Below, piece by piece: positions 35,203-43,315 of a stretch of DNA of 57,911 bases. This DNA is from Flavobacteriales bacterium. Its GTDB lineage: Bacteria; Bacteroidota; Bacteroidia; CAIKAF01. The notes under the pieces are model-generated. The model searched no databases. It had not been told where the DNA came from and saw nothing but the letters and a program-made list of their open reading frames with translations. Position 1 is the stretch's first letter. Each line of letters begins with the position of its first letter. The stretch spans positions 1 through 57,911 of the forward strand of contig JANWWQ010000010.1 in NCBI GenBank assembly GCA_025055635.1. Reading direction: 5' to 3'. A program made the position numbers and the translations under genes.

Positions 35203-35212
35203 TTAATAATCC

Positions 35213-35527
35213 ATGATCATTACTACAACCGAACAGATAGCTGGTCGGGAAATTTCGCAGATGCTCGGTGTGGTACGAGGAAGCACGGTACGTTCTCGCA
35301 ATGCTATGCGTGACCTGATGGCCGTATTTCGTAACATAGTAGGAGGGGAAATACCTGAATACACCCGTCTGCTATCCGATAGCCGCGAACAGGCCCTCCA
35401 GCGCATGATAGAAGACGCCAGGCGCCTGGGCGCCGACGCCGTAGTGGGTGTCCGTTTTTCCACCAGCGCCGTAATGCAAGGCTGTGCAGAAATTCTGGCT
35501 TACGGCACCGCGGTCCGTCTTCGGTAA
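35213..35527 (+). CDS. YbjQ/UPF0145 family protein
   Basis: A 104-residue protein of the YbjQ-type heavy-metal-binding-domain family. The opening MIITTTEQIAGREISQMLGVVRG (given in part: GREISQMLGVVRG), the SRNAMRDLMAVFRNIVGGE core and ARRLGADAVVGVRFSTS are diagnostic. These proteins form small pentamers; the biological role is not established. Downstream of rsmD in the same direction. Confidence 0.9.
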   Translation: MIITTTEQIAGREISQMLGVVRGSTVRSRNAMRDLMAVFRNIVGGEIPEYTRLLSDSREQALQRMIEDARRLGADAVVGVRFSTSAVMQGCAEILAYGTAVRLR

Positions 35528-35908
35528 AAGCATTGTATGGGTTTTTTACTTTACATCATTATAATCCACTCAAAATATTTATTGATAACTACTAAAAATT
35601 AGTTTTTTCCTATTTTAGGAGATCTTCCCCTTTTTTACTATCTTGGAGCTTACATCATTTTTAGTTATTCATATAGAATTTAATTAGTTTAATATTTATG
35701 TGGGTTAACAATAAATGTGATGCCACGTAATTTAACGTAGAGAGTAAATCATAAAAACTTTCAAAAGAATTTTATTTATCCTTGTATTTTGTCACATTCC
35801 CAATCAGAATTCCGGGGCCAATATTTCTGCAAGTCAGAAATTAAGGGTTAAAAATCTAGAGTTGTCTGTTTGACATCAGAAACCATAATCATAGATAATT
35901 AAAGGTAT
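35528..35908. other. AT-rich intergenic region upstream of lpxC-fabZ
   Basis: About 380 bases without an intact gene. It contains a 40-codon open stretch with a signal-peptide-like sequence but no valid start codon (35751-35873, listed separately). Otherwise AT-rich and featureless. Confidence 0.5.
35751..35873 (+). pseudogene. Possible remnant of a secreted-protein N-terminus
   Basis: Forty sense codons ending at TGA 35871-35873. The sequence starts I-K-T-F-K-R-I-L-F-I-L-V-F, which looks like a signal peptide, but the first codon is ATA and a stop lies two codons before it. It may be a decayed gene start, or chance in AT-rich DNA. Confidence 0.25.
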
Positions 35909-35916
35909 TATATTTG
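35909..35916 (+). promoter_or_regulatory. -7 promoter element of lpxC-fabZ (TATATTTG)
   Basis: TAnnTTTG match 17 bases before the ATG at 35934, heading the lpxC/fabZ-lpxA-ABC operon. Confidence 0.55.
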
Positions 35917-35933
35917 CCCATCTTTAGTTTTTC

Positions 35934-37334
35934 ATGTTGGAATTTCAGACCACCCTAAAATCCCCTGTCTCTTTGGAAGGGCAGGGGTTGCACTCGGGCC
36001 TAACAGTGAAGGCCGTAATAAAACCTTCCGGGCCCAACACGGGTGTGGTATTCGTGCGGACAGATCTGCCAGGTTCTCCCTCCGTGAAGGCCATCGCGGA
36101 TAATGTAAGCGGTTTCAATCGGAGTACTACGCTGAGCCAGGGCAAAGCGAGCGTGCTCACGGTGGAGCATGTGCTTTCGGCCTTGGCAGCCCTGGGAGTG
36201 GACAATGCCATTGTGGAAGTGGAAGGGCCTGAAATGCCCATTCTGGACGGATCCGCCAAGCCCTATGCGGAAGCTATCGATCAGGCGGGTCTGCAGCAGC
36301 TAGATGAACTTAAGGACACTTTTGCCTTGTCCGAAACCTTGCGCCTACATGATCCGGAAAGCGGCTCCTTCATTGTGGCTACGCCAGCCCCCCAATCCAC
36401 GTTTACCGTTACAGTGGATTACGGCAATCATGTGATCCCCACCCAGAACGCCACCTACACGCTAGGCGACGGGTATCTCTCGGAAATTGCGGGCTCTCGG
36501 ACCTTTGTTTTCCTCCATGAGCTAGAAATGCTTTACAATGCCGGACTGATTAAGGGTGGTGATCTAAGCAATGCCATCGTGTACGTAGAGCGCATGATTG
36601 ATGAAAAGGTGCTGGCTCAACTTCGAGAAAAACACAATTTACCGGATATCCAAATAGAATATGGGACCATATTATCACAGGAAGGCCTCCGATTCCCTAA
36701 CGAACCAGCCCGCCACAAAATCCTGGACTTAATCGGCGACCTGGCTTTGTGCGGGTATCCTGTTCTGGGCCATTTTTATGCTTATAAGCCTGGTCATAAA
36801 ATTAATTGTGCTTTTGCACGCCTTTTACGGGAGCACATAAGGAAAAAACGGGCTGAACGGCCGATGCCCCATATTCGCTGGAACGACACACCCGTCTACG
36901 ACAGCCGCCAGATACAAGAATTTCTCCCGCACCGTTATCCGTTTCTTTTGGTGGATAAAATCTTGGAACTCACTGAAAAATTTGTAGTGGGTTTAAAAAA
37001 TATCACTCTCAACGAAGTCCAGTTTTTGGGACATTTCCCTGGAAATCCCGTGATGCCTGGTGTGCTGCTTATTGAGGCCATGGCCCAGGTGGGAGGCATT
37101 CTGGTAATGAACACAGTGGATAATCCCAGCGATTATACGCCTTACTTTTTGCGTATAAACAGCGTCAAGTTCAAGCGCAAGGTGGTGCCTGGTGATACTG
37201 TAGTGTTTATCAACAAGCTCACGGCCCCTATCCGTAGGGGGATATGTCAGATGCGTGGCCAGGCTTATGTGGATGGACGCCTGGTCATGGAAGGTGAACT
37301 TATGGCACAACTTGTGAAAAACGAACACGCGTGA
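35934..37334 (+). CDS. lpxC/fabZ: Bifunctional UDP-3-O-acyl-N-acetylglucosamine deacetylase/3-hydroxyacyl-ACP dehydratase
   Basis: A 466-residue fusion typical of Bacteroidota. Residues about 1-305 are LpxC, the zinc deacetylase committing to lipid A synthesis: GLHSG with the first His, TVEHVLSAL, and HKILDLIGDLAL and GHKIN with further ligand or catalytic residues. Residues about 325-466 are FabZ, the fatty-acid dehydratase with a hot-dog fold: LPHRYPFLLVDKILEL (catalytic His) and FPGNPVMPGVLLIEAMAQ (catalytic Glu). The fusion ties lipid A synthesis to fatty acid elongation, which compete for hydroxyacyl-ACP. Overlaps the lpxA GTG. Confidence 0.97.
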   Translation: MLEFQTTLKSPVSLEGQGLHSGLTVKAVIKPSGPNTGVVFVRTDLPGSPSVKAIADNVSGFNRSTTLSQGKASVLTVEHVLSALAALGVDNAIVEVEGPEMPILDGSAKPYAEAIDQAGLQQLDELKDTFALSETLRLHDPESGSFIVATPAPQSTFTVTVDYGNHVIPTQNATYTLGDGYLSEIAGSRTFVFLHELEMLYNAGLIKGGDLSNAIVYVERMIDEKVLAQLREKHNLPDIQIEYGTILSQEGLRFPNEPARHKILDLIGDLALCGYPVLGHFYAYKPGHKINCAFARLLREHIRKKRAERPMPHIRWNDTPVYDSRQIQEFLPHRYPFLLVDKILELTEKFVVGLKNITLNEVQFLGHFPGNPVMPGVLLIEAMAQVGGILVMNTVDNPSDYTPYFLRINSVKFKRKVVPGDTVVFINKLTAPIRRGICQMRGQAYVDGRLVMEGELMAQLVKNEHA

Positions 37335-38128
37335 TTCAGTCTCTTTCATTTATTCATCCTTCCGCAAAAATTGCCGATAACGTTATCATTGAACCTTTCA
37401 CCGTAATACATAAAAACGTGGAAATTGGAGAAGGCACCTGGATTGGTTCCAATGTAACCATCATGGAAGGTGCCAGGATTGGGAAAAACTGCAAGATTTT
37501 TCCCGGGGCTGTGATTTCGGCTATTCCTCAAGATCTGAAGTTTCGGGGGGAGGAAACCACGGTGGAAATAGGAGATGACACCACAATCCGAGAGTTTGTA
37601 ACCATTAACCGAGGGACTGCGGACAGGTACACCACTCGCATTGGTAAGGGATGCCTAATAATGGCTTATGTGCACGTAGCCCACGATTGCATTATAGGCA
37701 ACCACTGTATCCTGGCCAACGGTGTCACCATGGCAGGGCATGTACAAATTGGCGATTACGCTAACATCGGAGGGCTCACGGCTATTCAACAATTCGCAAG
37801 TATCGGTGCCCACTGTTACATCGCAGGGGGCTCTTTGGTACGCAAAGACATTCCTCCGTTTGTTAAAGCCGCCAAAGAGCCTATCAGTTATATGGGTGTG
37901 AACACCGTGGGCTTGCGCAGGCGCGGATTCCCCGAATCCAAGATTGCCGAAATTCAGGAAATTTATCGTATTTTATACTTAAAGAACTACCCTATTTCTA
38001 AGGGTCTGGAAATCATAGAAACACAAATGCCACCCTCCCCTGAACGTGATGAAATTATTTTATTCATTCAACGTTCCAAAAAGGGAATTATGAAACGAAT
38101 TGCTTGCGACACGGAGGAGGATGAATGA
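37331..38128 (+). CDS. lpxA: UDP-N-acetylglucosamine O-acyltransferase
   Basis: A 265-residue left-handed beta-helix enzyme of the first lipid A step, acylating UDP-GlcNAc from hydroxyacyl-ACP. Hexapeptide repeats run through residues about 5-190. The catalytic His is in AYVHVAHDCIIGN. GGLTAIQQFASIGAHCYIAGGS and the helical C-terminus with NTVGLRRRGF fit LpxA. The GTG start overlaps the lpxC/fabZ TGA by 3 bases, and its own stop overlaps the ABC ATPase ATG (ATGA). Confidence 0.96.
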   Translation: MIQSLSFIHPSAKIADNVIIEPFTVIHKNVEIGEGTWIGSNVTIMEGARIGKNCKIFPGAVISAIPQDLKFRGEETTVEIGDDTTIREFVTINRGTADRYTTRIGKGCLIMAYVHVAHDCIIGNHCILANGVTMAGHVQIGDYANIGGLTAIQQFASIGAHCYIAGGSLVRKDIPPFVKAAKEPISYMGVNTVGLRRRGFPESKIAEIQEIYRILYLKNYPISKGLEIIETQMPPSPERDEIILFIQRSKKGIMKRIACDTEEDE

Positions 38129-38751
38129 TAGGTATAGAAGGCCAAAATATTTACAAATACTATGGACGCCAATGTGTGCTTGAGGGCCTTTATTTCTCTT
38201 TCAAAAGCCCGGAGGCGATTTGGATTGCTGGCTCCAACGGACGAGGTAAAAGCACCCTTTTAAATATTCTGGCTGGGCTCACTACTCCTGAAAAAGGCAG
38301 GTTGTGTTACACATGGAATGGCAATCCCTTGGATGTGGAAGATGTTCGTCCGATGATAGCCTTTTGTGCCCCTTACCAGGAATTGCCCTGGTGGCTTACG
38401 GTAGAAGAGATTATCCGTTTCCAGGGAAGGTTAAGACCCTGGACCCTAGGACTTAAAGAAGGCGACATCCCAGAACTTTGCCAGCTGGAAGGCCATCGCC
38501 GCAAGCGAGTGGATCAACTCTCTTCAGGTATGCGACAAAGATTGCGGCTTATTCTGGCTTGGGTTTCCAGCTGTCAAGCTCTTTTTCTGGATGAACCCTG
38601 TACCCATCTGGACGCCGATGGTCAGCGGTGGTACCAAAGTCTATACGAACAATGGGGACACGACAAGCTTGTGGTAGTTTGCTCCAACAACACGCCTGCT
38701 GAACGAGGTTTCTGTACCAAAAAGCTGGACTTGGATCAGTGGAAAGTTTAA
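38125..38751 (+). CDS. Orphan ABC transporter ATPase subunit (CcmA-sized)
   Basis: A 208-residue soluble ATPase. Walker A is GSNGRGKST, the Q-loop region CAPYQELPWW, the signature LSSGMRQRLRL and Walker B ALFLDEPC; the switch His is replaced in VVVCSNNTPAE. It is a single ATPase domain without a membrane part, and no permease gene is nearby. Size and the GSNGRGKSTLLNILAGLTTP segment resemble CcmA, the ATPase missing from the ccm operon of this window. That match is a suggestion, not proven. Its ATG overlaps the lpxA stop, so it belongs to the lpx transcript. Confidence 0.8.
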   Translation: MIGIEGQNIYKYYGRQCVLEGLYFSFKSPEAIWIAGSNGRGKSTLLNILAGLTTPEKGRLCYTWNGNPLDVEDVRPMIAFCAPYQELPWWLTVEEIIRFQGRLRPWTLGLKEGDIPELCQLEGHRRKRVDQLSSGMRQRLRLILAWVSSCQALFLDEPCTHLDADGQRWYQSLYEQWGHDKLVVVCSNNTPAERGFCTKKLDLDQWKV

Positions 38752-38879
38752 AGTTGACATAGTAGGTCACTATACTCCAGGAAAACCTTCAGAGAATTTA
38801 TTGACATTCCTCCATTCACCCAAATAAAAAAATTGAATGAAAAAAGCCTTGGGCCACAGTCCAACTTCCTTGGGACGGA

Positions 38880-38887
38880 TACTTTTG
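38880..38887 (+). promoter_or_regulatory. -7 promoter element of xth (TACTTTTG)
   Basis: TAnnTTTG match 10 bases before the ATG at 38898. Confidence 0.5.
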
Positions 38888-38897
38888 TTCCTATTTT

Positions 38898-39665
38898 ATG
38901 CGCATTATCACCTACAATGTAAATGGAATTCGTGCAGCTCTTGCTAAAGGCCTGGGAGCCTGGTTGGAAGCTGCCCATCCTGATGTATTGTGCCTGCAAG
39001 AAATAAAAGCCTCTGCTGAAGATTTTCCGATTGACCTTTTCCACTCCTTAGGTTATCAAGTGCATCTTTTCCCTGCTGAAAAACGAGGATACAGTGGTAC
39101 TGCTATCCTAACCCAGAAAAGCCCTACTTCCGTGGTCCGAGGTATGGGCAACCAGGAATTTGACCGAGAAGGCCGGGTAATTCAAGTGCACTTTGGCGCA
39201 CTGGTGATAATGAATGTTTATTTTCCATCAGGAAGCGCCGGTGCACACCGTCAGGAAAGCAAATTCCGATTCCTGGACGCCTTTCTGGTATTTGCACAGG
39301 ATGCGGCCCACTCCCACCCTCATTTGGTCACCTGCGGGGATTTTAATATTTGCCATAAAGCCATAGATATCCACGATCCTGTGGGTAACAAAAACAGTTC
39401 AGGATTTTTACCTGAAGAAAGGGCCTGGATGGACAAATACTTTTCATCAGGATTTGTTGATGTCTTTCGCATGTTTTATCCCGATACCCCGCACCAATAT
39501 ACCTGGTGGAGTTATAGAGCAAATGCCCGTAAGAAAAATAAGGGTTGGCGGATTGATTACATCACAGTGACTGAGGTTTTGGCTTCACGTGCTCGGGCTT
39601 GTCGTATTTTAAGTGAAGCCCAACATTCGGATCACTGCCCCGTTTTAATGGAGCTGGATTGGTAA
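38898..39665 (+). CDS. xth: Exodeoxyribonuclease III (AP endonuclease)
   Basis: A 255-residue Mg-dependent DNA repair nuclease of the ExoIII/APE1 family. It has TYNVNGIRAAL, DVLCLQEIKAS with the metal-binding Glu, GYSGTAILTQ, MNVYFPSG, the catalytic GDFNICHKAIDIHDP and the final SDHCPVLMELDW with the general-base His. The segment YTWWSYRANARKKNKGWRIDY is also characteristic. Own -7 box; its 3' end overlaps the next promoter box. Confidence 0.95.
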   Translation: MRIITYNVNGIRAALAKGLGAWLEAAHPDVLCLQEIKASAEDFPIDLFHSLGYQVHLFPAEKRGYSGTAILTQKSPTSVVRGMGNQEFDREGRVIQVHFGALVIMNVYFPSGSAGAHRQESKFRFLDAFLVFAQDAAHSHPHLVTCGDFNICHKAIDIHDPVGNKNSSGFLPEERAWMDKYFSSGFVDVFRMFYPDTPHQYTWWSYRANARKKNKGWRIDYITVTEVLASRARACRILSEAQHSDHCPVLMELDW

Positions 39666-39670
39666 CTTTG
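39663..39670 (+). promoter_or_regulatory. -7 promoter element of metF (TAACTTTG)
   Basis: TAnnTTTG match starting in the xth stop codon and 35 bases before the metF ATG. Confidence 0.5.
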
Positions 39671-39705
39671 CAAACTTATTATTTAATAATTACTTATAAA
39701 AATCC

Positions 39706-40662
39706 ATGAAAATAATTGATAAGTTTAATGAAGCCAAAGGCCGCACACTTTTTTCCTTTGAAATACTTCCTCCGCCTAAGGGCAGGCACTTTGAGGACAT
39801 TCAGAAGGCGATTGAGCCCCTGCTGGAATTTGAACCGGCTTATATAAATGTGACCTACCACCGGGAGGAATACGTTTATAAAAAACGGGAAAAAGGCTAC
39901 CTGGAAAAAGTGGCTGTGCGCAAGCGGCCTGGAACTGTCGGAATCTGTGCAGCCATAAAATATAAATATAACATTGATACAGTACCGCATTTGATATGCG
40001 GAGGATTCACAAAAGAAGAAACGGAGAATGCTCTAATAGATTTAAGTTTTTTAGGAATAGACAATGTGCTGGCTCTGAGGGGAGACCCTGTAAAAACAGA
40101 AACTCATTTTGTGCCCACTCCTGGTGGCCACACAAATGCTCTTGGCCTCGTGCAACAAATTTCCAATCTGGGCAAGGGCATTTATTTAGATGAGGATATG
40201 CAAGATGGGGAGCCCCTGGAGTTCTGTATTGGAGTAGCTGCCTATCCAGAGAAACATGTAGAAGCTCCCAACCTGGCCATGGATATTGAATTTCTGAAAA
40301 AGAAAATTGAGGCGGGGGCCTCCTATGCCGTTACCCAACTTTTTTTTGACAACCGCCATTATTTCCGCTTTGTAGAAGCCTGTCGCCAAGCGGGAATTAC
40401 AGTACCAATAATTCCCGGAATTAAACCCATATCCAGAAAGTCGCACCTTACATATATGCCCAAATTTTTTCATGTTGAAATTCCCGAAGTTCTGGCTCGC
40501 GCAATTGAACGATGTTCAACGGACAAGGAGGTAGAGGAGGTGGGCACCGAATGGGCCATCCAGCAATGCAAAGAACTCATTAAAGCTGGGGTACCAAGCC
40601 TTCACTTTTATACGATGGGCCGAAGTACTCAGGTGCAGAAAATAGCCCGTCAGATTTTTTAA
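39706..40662 (+). CDS. metF: Methylenetetrahydrofolate reductase
   Basis: A 318-residue flavoprotein making 5-methyltetrahydrofolate for methionine synthesis. The TIM-barrel signatures are LFSFEILPPPKG with the catalytic Glu, INVTYHREE, VPHLICGGFTKEE, NVLALRGDP, CIGVAAYPEKHVEAPN and ASYAVTQLFFDN, and the C-terminal VPSLHFYTMGRS. The length is that of the short bacterial form without a regulatory domain. It ends 2 bases from the end of the convergent slyD-like gene. Confidence 0.96.
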   Translation: MKIIDKFNEAKGRTLFSFEILPPPKGRHFEDIQKAIEPLLEFEPAYINVTYHREEYVYKKREKGYLEKVAVRKRPGTVGICAAIKYKYNIDTVPHLICGGFTKEETENALIDLSFLGIDNVLALRGDPVKTETHFVPTPGGHTNALGLVQQISNLGKGIYLDEDMQDGEPLEFCIGVAAYPEKHVEAPNLAMDIEFLKKKIEAGASYAVTQLFFDNRHYFRFVEACRQAGITVPIIPGIKPISRKSHLTYMPKFFHVEIPEVLARAIERCSTDKEVEEVGTEWAIQQCKELIKAGVPSLHFYTMGRSTQVQKIARQIF

Positions 40663-40664
40663 GG

Positions 40665-41174
40665 CTAATAGGCCACTCCACCCGGTCCATGCACATGCCC
40701 GTGGTCCAGCTCCTCAGGGGAAGCATAGCGAACGTCTAAAATTTCTCCGGAAAAATGCAGGTTTTTTCCGGCTAAAGGATGGTTAAAGTCCACTTGTACA
40801 GAGCTGAGGCCTCTTTTTTTTACCGTGCAACGGTGTATTTCCCCCTCCTCATCGCGCAAGTGAAGCGTCTGACCAGGTTCCAGGAGATGTTCCATCAACT
40901 GTCCCTGATCCATGAAAATTTCTAAGGGCAGATCAATAAGTCCTTCAGGGTCATATAAACCGAAAGCCCGTTCGGCCGTGATGGTGAAAGAAAATTTATC
41001 CCCCACAGAAAGACCCTGAATATTACCCTCAAAATCAGGGAGCAGATGTCCGAAACCAAAGAGAAAAACAAAAGGGTTATTTGTATCCGTCTCTTGGAGA
41101 AGGGTACCGTGTTCGTCATTTTCACGGAGGCAGTAGGACAGCGTGACCACTGTCCCTTTCATAATTGGGATCAT
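40665..41174 (-). CDS. SlyD-like FKBP-type peptidyl-prolyl isomerase
   Basis: A 169-residue FKBP domain with the SlyD-type chaperone insert (IF domain, about residues 72-125). It shows VVTLSYCLREND, FLFGFGHLLPDFEGNIQGLSVGD in parts, AFGLYDPEGLIDLP and VDFNHPLAGKNLHFSGEIL. The short C-terminal HGHVHGPGG could bind nickel or zinc weakly; it is much shorter than the His-rich tail of E. coli SlyD. The ATG at 41174 is used; an ATG at 41162 is possible. Confidence 0.9.
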   Translation of the reverse strand: MIPIMKGTVVTLSYCLRENDEHGTLLQETDTNNPFVFLFGFGHLLPDFEGNIQGLSVGDKFSFTITAERAFGLYDPEGLIDLPLEIFMDQGQLMEHLLEPGQTLHLRDEEGEIHRCTVKKRGLSSVQVDFNHPLAGKNLHFSGEILDVRYASPEELDHGHVHGPGGVAY

Positions 41175-41188
41175 GGTAATAATTTCAT

Positions 41189-41196
41189 CAAAGGTA
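41189..41196 (-). promoter_or_regulatory. -7 promoter element for the slyD-like gene (TACCTTTG)
   Basis: Minus-strand TAnnTTTG match 14 bases before the ATG at 41174. Confidence 0.5.
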
Positions 41197-41260
41197 AGAA
41201 ATTTTTTCCCCTATTATCTCTTGGTGGCTTTTTTTATTATTGCCCTGCAGCTGAGAATTG

Positions 41261-41785
41261 GTGAAATTTCCGGATTTTCTTGTTGAGCAGTTGGGTCATC
41301 AGGGACCTGTTCTGGTGTGTGGGGACAAGGCTGGGCAAATGGCTAAGATACTAGGTGATAAAGGTCTGATGGTGTATTGGTTAGTTAACCCCAAAGAGGA
41401 GATACAGTTAGAATTAGAAAAAATCCATCCCAGATTAAAAATATTGAAATCGTCAATTTTGGCCCTGCCCTTCACTGAACATCTTCAGGCTGTAATCCTT
41501 GCTCACTATCTTGATAGAATTCAGAGATTTTTCTGGCATGCTCTGCCCGAAATACTTTGGAGGGCACTAAGGCCTGATGGGATAGTGGCCATGACAGAGA
41601 CGCGCAGCAGGCTGAAAGAAGAATATCTTAAAGAAATGGACCGATTAATGAGGGAAAGCCGATTTATAAGGGATTTTATTGCAGGGCCCGGTTTTGATTT
41701 TCCCCAACTGTTTGAATTAATAGGTGGTATATGGCGGAAACCTCCCCCACTTATGGAAGATGTTAAGGCCGATATAGCCCCGTAA
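41261..41785 (+). CDS. Putative class I SAM methyltransferase, weakly conserved
   Basis: About 174 residues. The order of elements suggests a Rossmann-like methyltransferase: a nucleotide-binding-like VLVCGDKAGQMAKILGDKG, an LKILKSSILALPF strand, then AVILAHYLDRI and LRPDGIVAMTETR, the last like the motif after the SAM site. The first Gly-rich loop is degenerate (no GxGxG), so activity is uncertain. The GTG at 41261 is used; a TTG sits one codon upstream. Function unknown. Confidence 0.5.
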   Translation: MKFPDFLVEQLGHQGPVLVCGDKAGQMAKILGDKGLMVYWLVNPKEEIQLELEKIHPRLKILKSSILALPFTEHLQAVILAHYLDRIQRFFWHALPEILWRALRPDGIVAMTETRSRLKEEYLKEMDRLMRESRFIRDFIAGPGFDFPQLFELIGGIWRKPPPLMEDVKADIAP

Positions 41786-41811
41786 TGACGGTAACAGATT
41801 TTACGAAGGTG

Positions 41812-41819
41812 TAAATTTG
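41812..41819 (+). promoter_or_regulatory. -7 promoter element (TAAATTTG)
   Basis: TAnnTTTG match 32 bases before the DUF3467 ATG. Confidence 0.45.
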
Positions 41820-41851
41820 CTATCCATTTTCTCCTACTTAAATAAAGGACC

Positions 41852-42175
41852 ATGTCGCAAAATCCCAACCCAGAACAGGCCGGACACTTAAATGTGGAAA
41901 TTCCGGAGGATGTGGCCGAAGGCCAGTACAGCAACCTGGTATTCATTACCCACAGCAACGCTGAATTCGTTGTAGACTTCATTAAGATGATGCCAGGGAT
42001 GCCTAAGGCGCGTGTCAAAAGCCGAATTATTCTAACGCCCCAGCACGCCAAGCGCTTCGTGCGGGCCTTGACGGAAAATATAGGCCAGTACGAAGCCACA
42101 TTCGGGCCCATTCAGGAAATTGAAACAGTGCATGGCATCCCCATGAACTTCGGAGGAGAAGTGGGTCAAGCCTGA
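41852..42175 (+). CDS. DUF3467 domain protein
   Basis: A 107-residue protein of the DUF3467 family. The core reads GQYSNLVFITHSNAEFVVDF, then MPGMPKARVKSRIILTPQHAK and a C-terminal helix VRALTENIGQYEATFG. The family is small, soluble and widespread in Bacteroidota and some other phyla; no role is known. It has its own -7 box and lies 31 bases upstream of the tRNA-Ser gene. Confidence 0.88.
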   Translation: MSQNPNPEQAGHLNVEIPEDVAEGQYSNLVFITHSNAEFVVDFIKMMPGMPKARVKSRIILTPQHAKRFVRALTENIGQYEATFGPIQEIETVHGIPMNFGGEVGQA

Positions 42176-42186
42176 GACCTTTTTGC

Positions 42187-42194
42187 TACCTTTG
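42187..42194 (+). promoter_or_regulatory. -7 promoter element of the tRNA genes (TACCTTTG)
   Basis: TAnnTTTG match 12 bases before the first base of tRNA-Ser. Confidence 0.5.
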
Positions 42195-42206
42195 TGGCCT
42201 GAAAGA

Positions 42207-42295
42207 GGTGAGGTGGGTGAGTGGCTTAAACCAACAGTTTGCTAAACTGTCGTACTCCGTAAGGGGTACCGGGGGTTCGAATCCCCCCCTCACCG
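42207..42295 (+). tRNA. tRNA-Ser (anticodon GCU)
   Basis: An 89-base class II tRNA. The acceptor arms GGTGAGG and CCTCACC pair perfectly, with G as discriminator base. The anticodon arm CAGTTTGCTAAACTG gives GCT. A long variable arm (TACTCCGTAAGGGGTA) and the TTCGAAT T-loop confirm serine. CCA is not encoded. Confidence 0.96.
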
Positions 42296-42347
42296 CTAGT
42301 GGCCTGCGTAGCACCAGGTCAAGAGGACTTCCCGAGTTGTTTTTCGG

Positions 42348-42421
<74 letters not shown>

Positions 42422-42439
42422 CATGGGTGGTGTAGATAG

Positions 42440-42672
42440 GGCTGCGGGCCTGAAATGTGCGTAGGGGGCTAGGAGGGGGAGTTGCGGTATGGTTGCGTAG
42501 GGCGGCTGAAGGCTGGCCCTACCTTGGCCACGGCCCTTGAGGCTGAGGCTAAGGATTGCCGGAGTGAACGCGAAGCCAGGAGCTGCCCGATCCCGAGGGC
42601 CGGTGGCCGGAGGACCGGCCTCCGTTCCGCTAGGCCGGCGATAGCCGCTGGCTCACAGGGGGCACGTCCTGA
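42440..42672. repeat. GC-rich structured intergenic element, candidate dispersed repeat or ncRNA
   Basis: About 230 bases with G+C near 65-75% (counted on lines 42481-42660), well above the neighbourhood. Several inverted repeats are visible, the clearest CGGAGG-ACCGG-CCTCCG at 42608-42624, plus GGCCGG/CCGGCC pairs. An open frame here (42482-42691) has no protein-like features. GC-rich intergenic repeats of this flavour occur in some Bacteroidota genomes; whether this one is repeated cannot be tested within the window. Confidence 0.4.
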
Positions 42673-42709
42673 AAATTTTAAAAGGGTATAATTTTTGTGA
42701 CGACTGAAT

Positions 42710-42717
42710 TATCTTTG
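42710..42717 (+). promoter_or_regulatory. -7 promoter element (TATCTTTG)
   Basis: TAnnTTTG match 4 bases before the GTG at 42722. Confidence 0.4.
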
Positions 42718-42721
42718 AATT

Positions 42722-43198
42722 GTGGAAAGCCTGAGAAGGATTCTGTGCGTGGGGCTTTCCCTGCTCACGCTAATCGCTCAGAGCGGCTACACGCTGACTC
42801 TATGCCATTGCCGGCTGGAAGGACATTTTCACGTTGCCTTGGGCGGTGTGGATGGCGATTGTTGTTTTCAAAGCCCCCTGTCGGCGGCAGAAGGCTGCAC
42901 ATCATCAAAAGATACAGAGGCTGCCTGTTGTAAGACTTCCCAGACTCAGGGGCCCTGCTGTGAACACACCCTTCTTCGCTTTCAAAAAACCGACCTAGCA
43001 TTTGAAAGGGGTTCACGTCCAGCAGAAAATATTCCTAAATTTTTAAAATTTCTAGATCAGGCATCCTTCCCTGCAGACCCGATGGGGTATGCCAAAGGCC
43101 CTGATGCTTTAGGGGGAGTTCTTCGTCCCCTAAGGCTTCCGGACGAAGTAAAGGTTCAGTCCTCAGGGGCATCCCAACTGTGCGTCTGGCGTAATTAG
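42722..43198 (+). CDS. Cys-rich secreted protein, HYC_CC_PP-like, paired with a TonB receptor
   Basis: A 158-residue exported protein with a signal peptide (about 1-24). The mature part has CHC (28-30), HFH (35-37), CC (47-48), Cys59, CC (69-70) and CCEH (79-82), then a less conserved tail. The order resembles the small Bacteroidota HYC_CC_PP proteins that sit beside TonB-dependent receptors and are suspected to handle metal ions. CHC instead of HYC makes this a variant. Metal binding is inference. The GTG start is 4 bases after a -7 box, so a downstream start is possible. The receptor gene follows after a hairpin. Confidence 0.65.
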   Translation: MESLRRILCVGLSLLTLIAQSGYTLTLCHCRLEGHFHVALGGVDGDCCFQSPLSAAEGCTSSKDTEAACCKTSQTQGPCCEHTLLRFQKTDLAFERGSRPAENIPKFLKFLDQASFPADPMGYAKGPDALGGVLRPLRLPDEVKVQSSGASQLCVWRN

Positions 43199-43221
43199 GC
43201 AAGATCTTCGGTAAACTGATG

Positions 43222-43259
43222 TCGCCGGAGCTTTTAAAGCTTAAGGCGATCTTCTTTTT
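43222..43259 (+). terminator. Terminator or attenuator hairpin before the TonB receptor gene
   Basis: TCGCC pairs with GGCGA around an inner AGCTT/AAGCT stem, followed by TCTTCTTTTT. It lies between the Cys-rich protein and its presumed partner receptor, so it may end the first transcript or set the ratio of the two. Confidence 0.5.
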
Positions 43260-43315
43260 AGAATTTTCCTAAAAAATTTTTCAGTTAAAAAACCGAAAGT
43301 CAACCCAACAAAAAC

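Noticed and set aside
42440-42672. Signal recognition particle RNA, RNase P RNA or 6S RNA in the GC-rich element
   Set aside because: The conserved cores of these RNAs were not found, and the length and sequence do not fit any of them.
42482-42691. A 69-codon frame in the GC-rich element
   Set aside because: Composition follows the local G+C and repeats, and there is no hydrophobic core or motif. It is better explained as non-coding.
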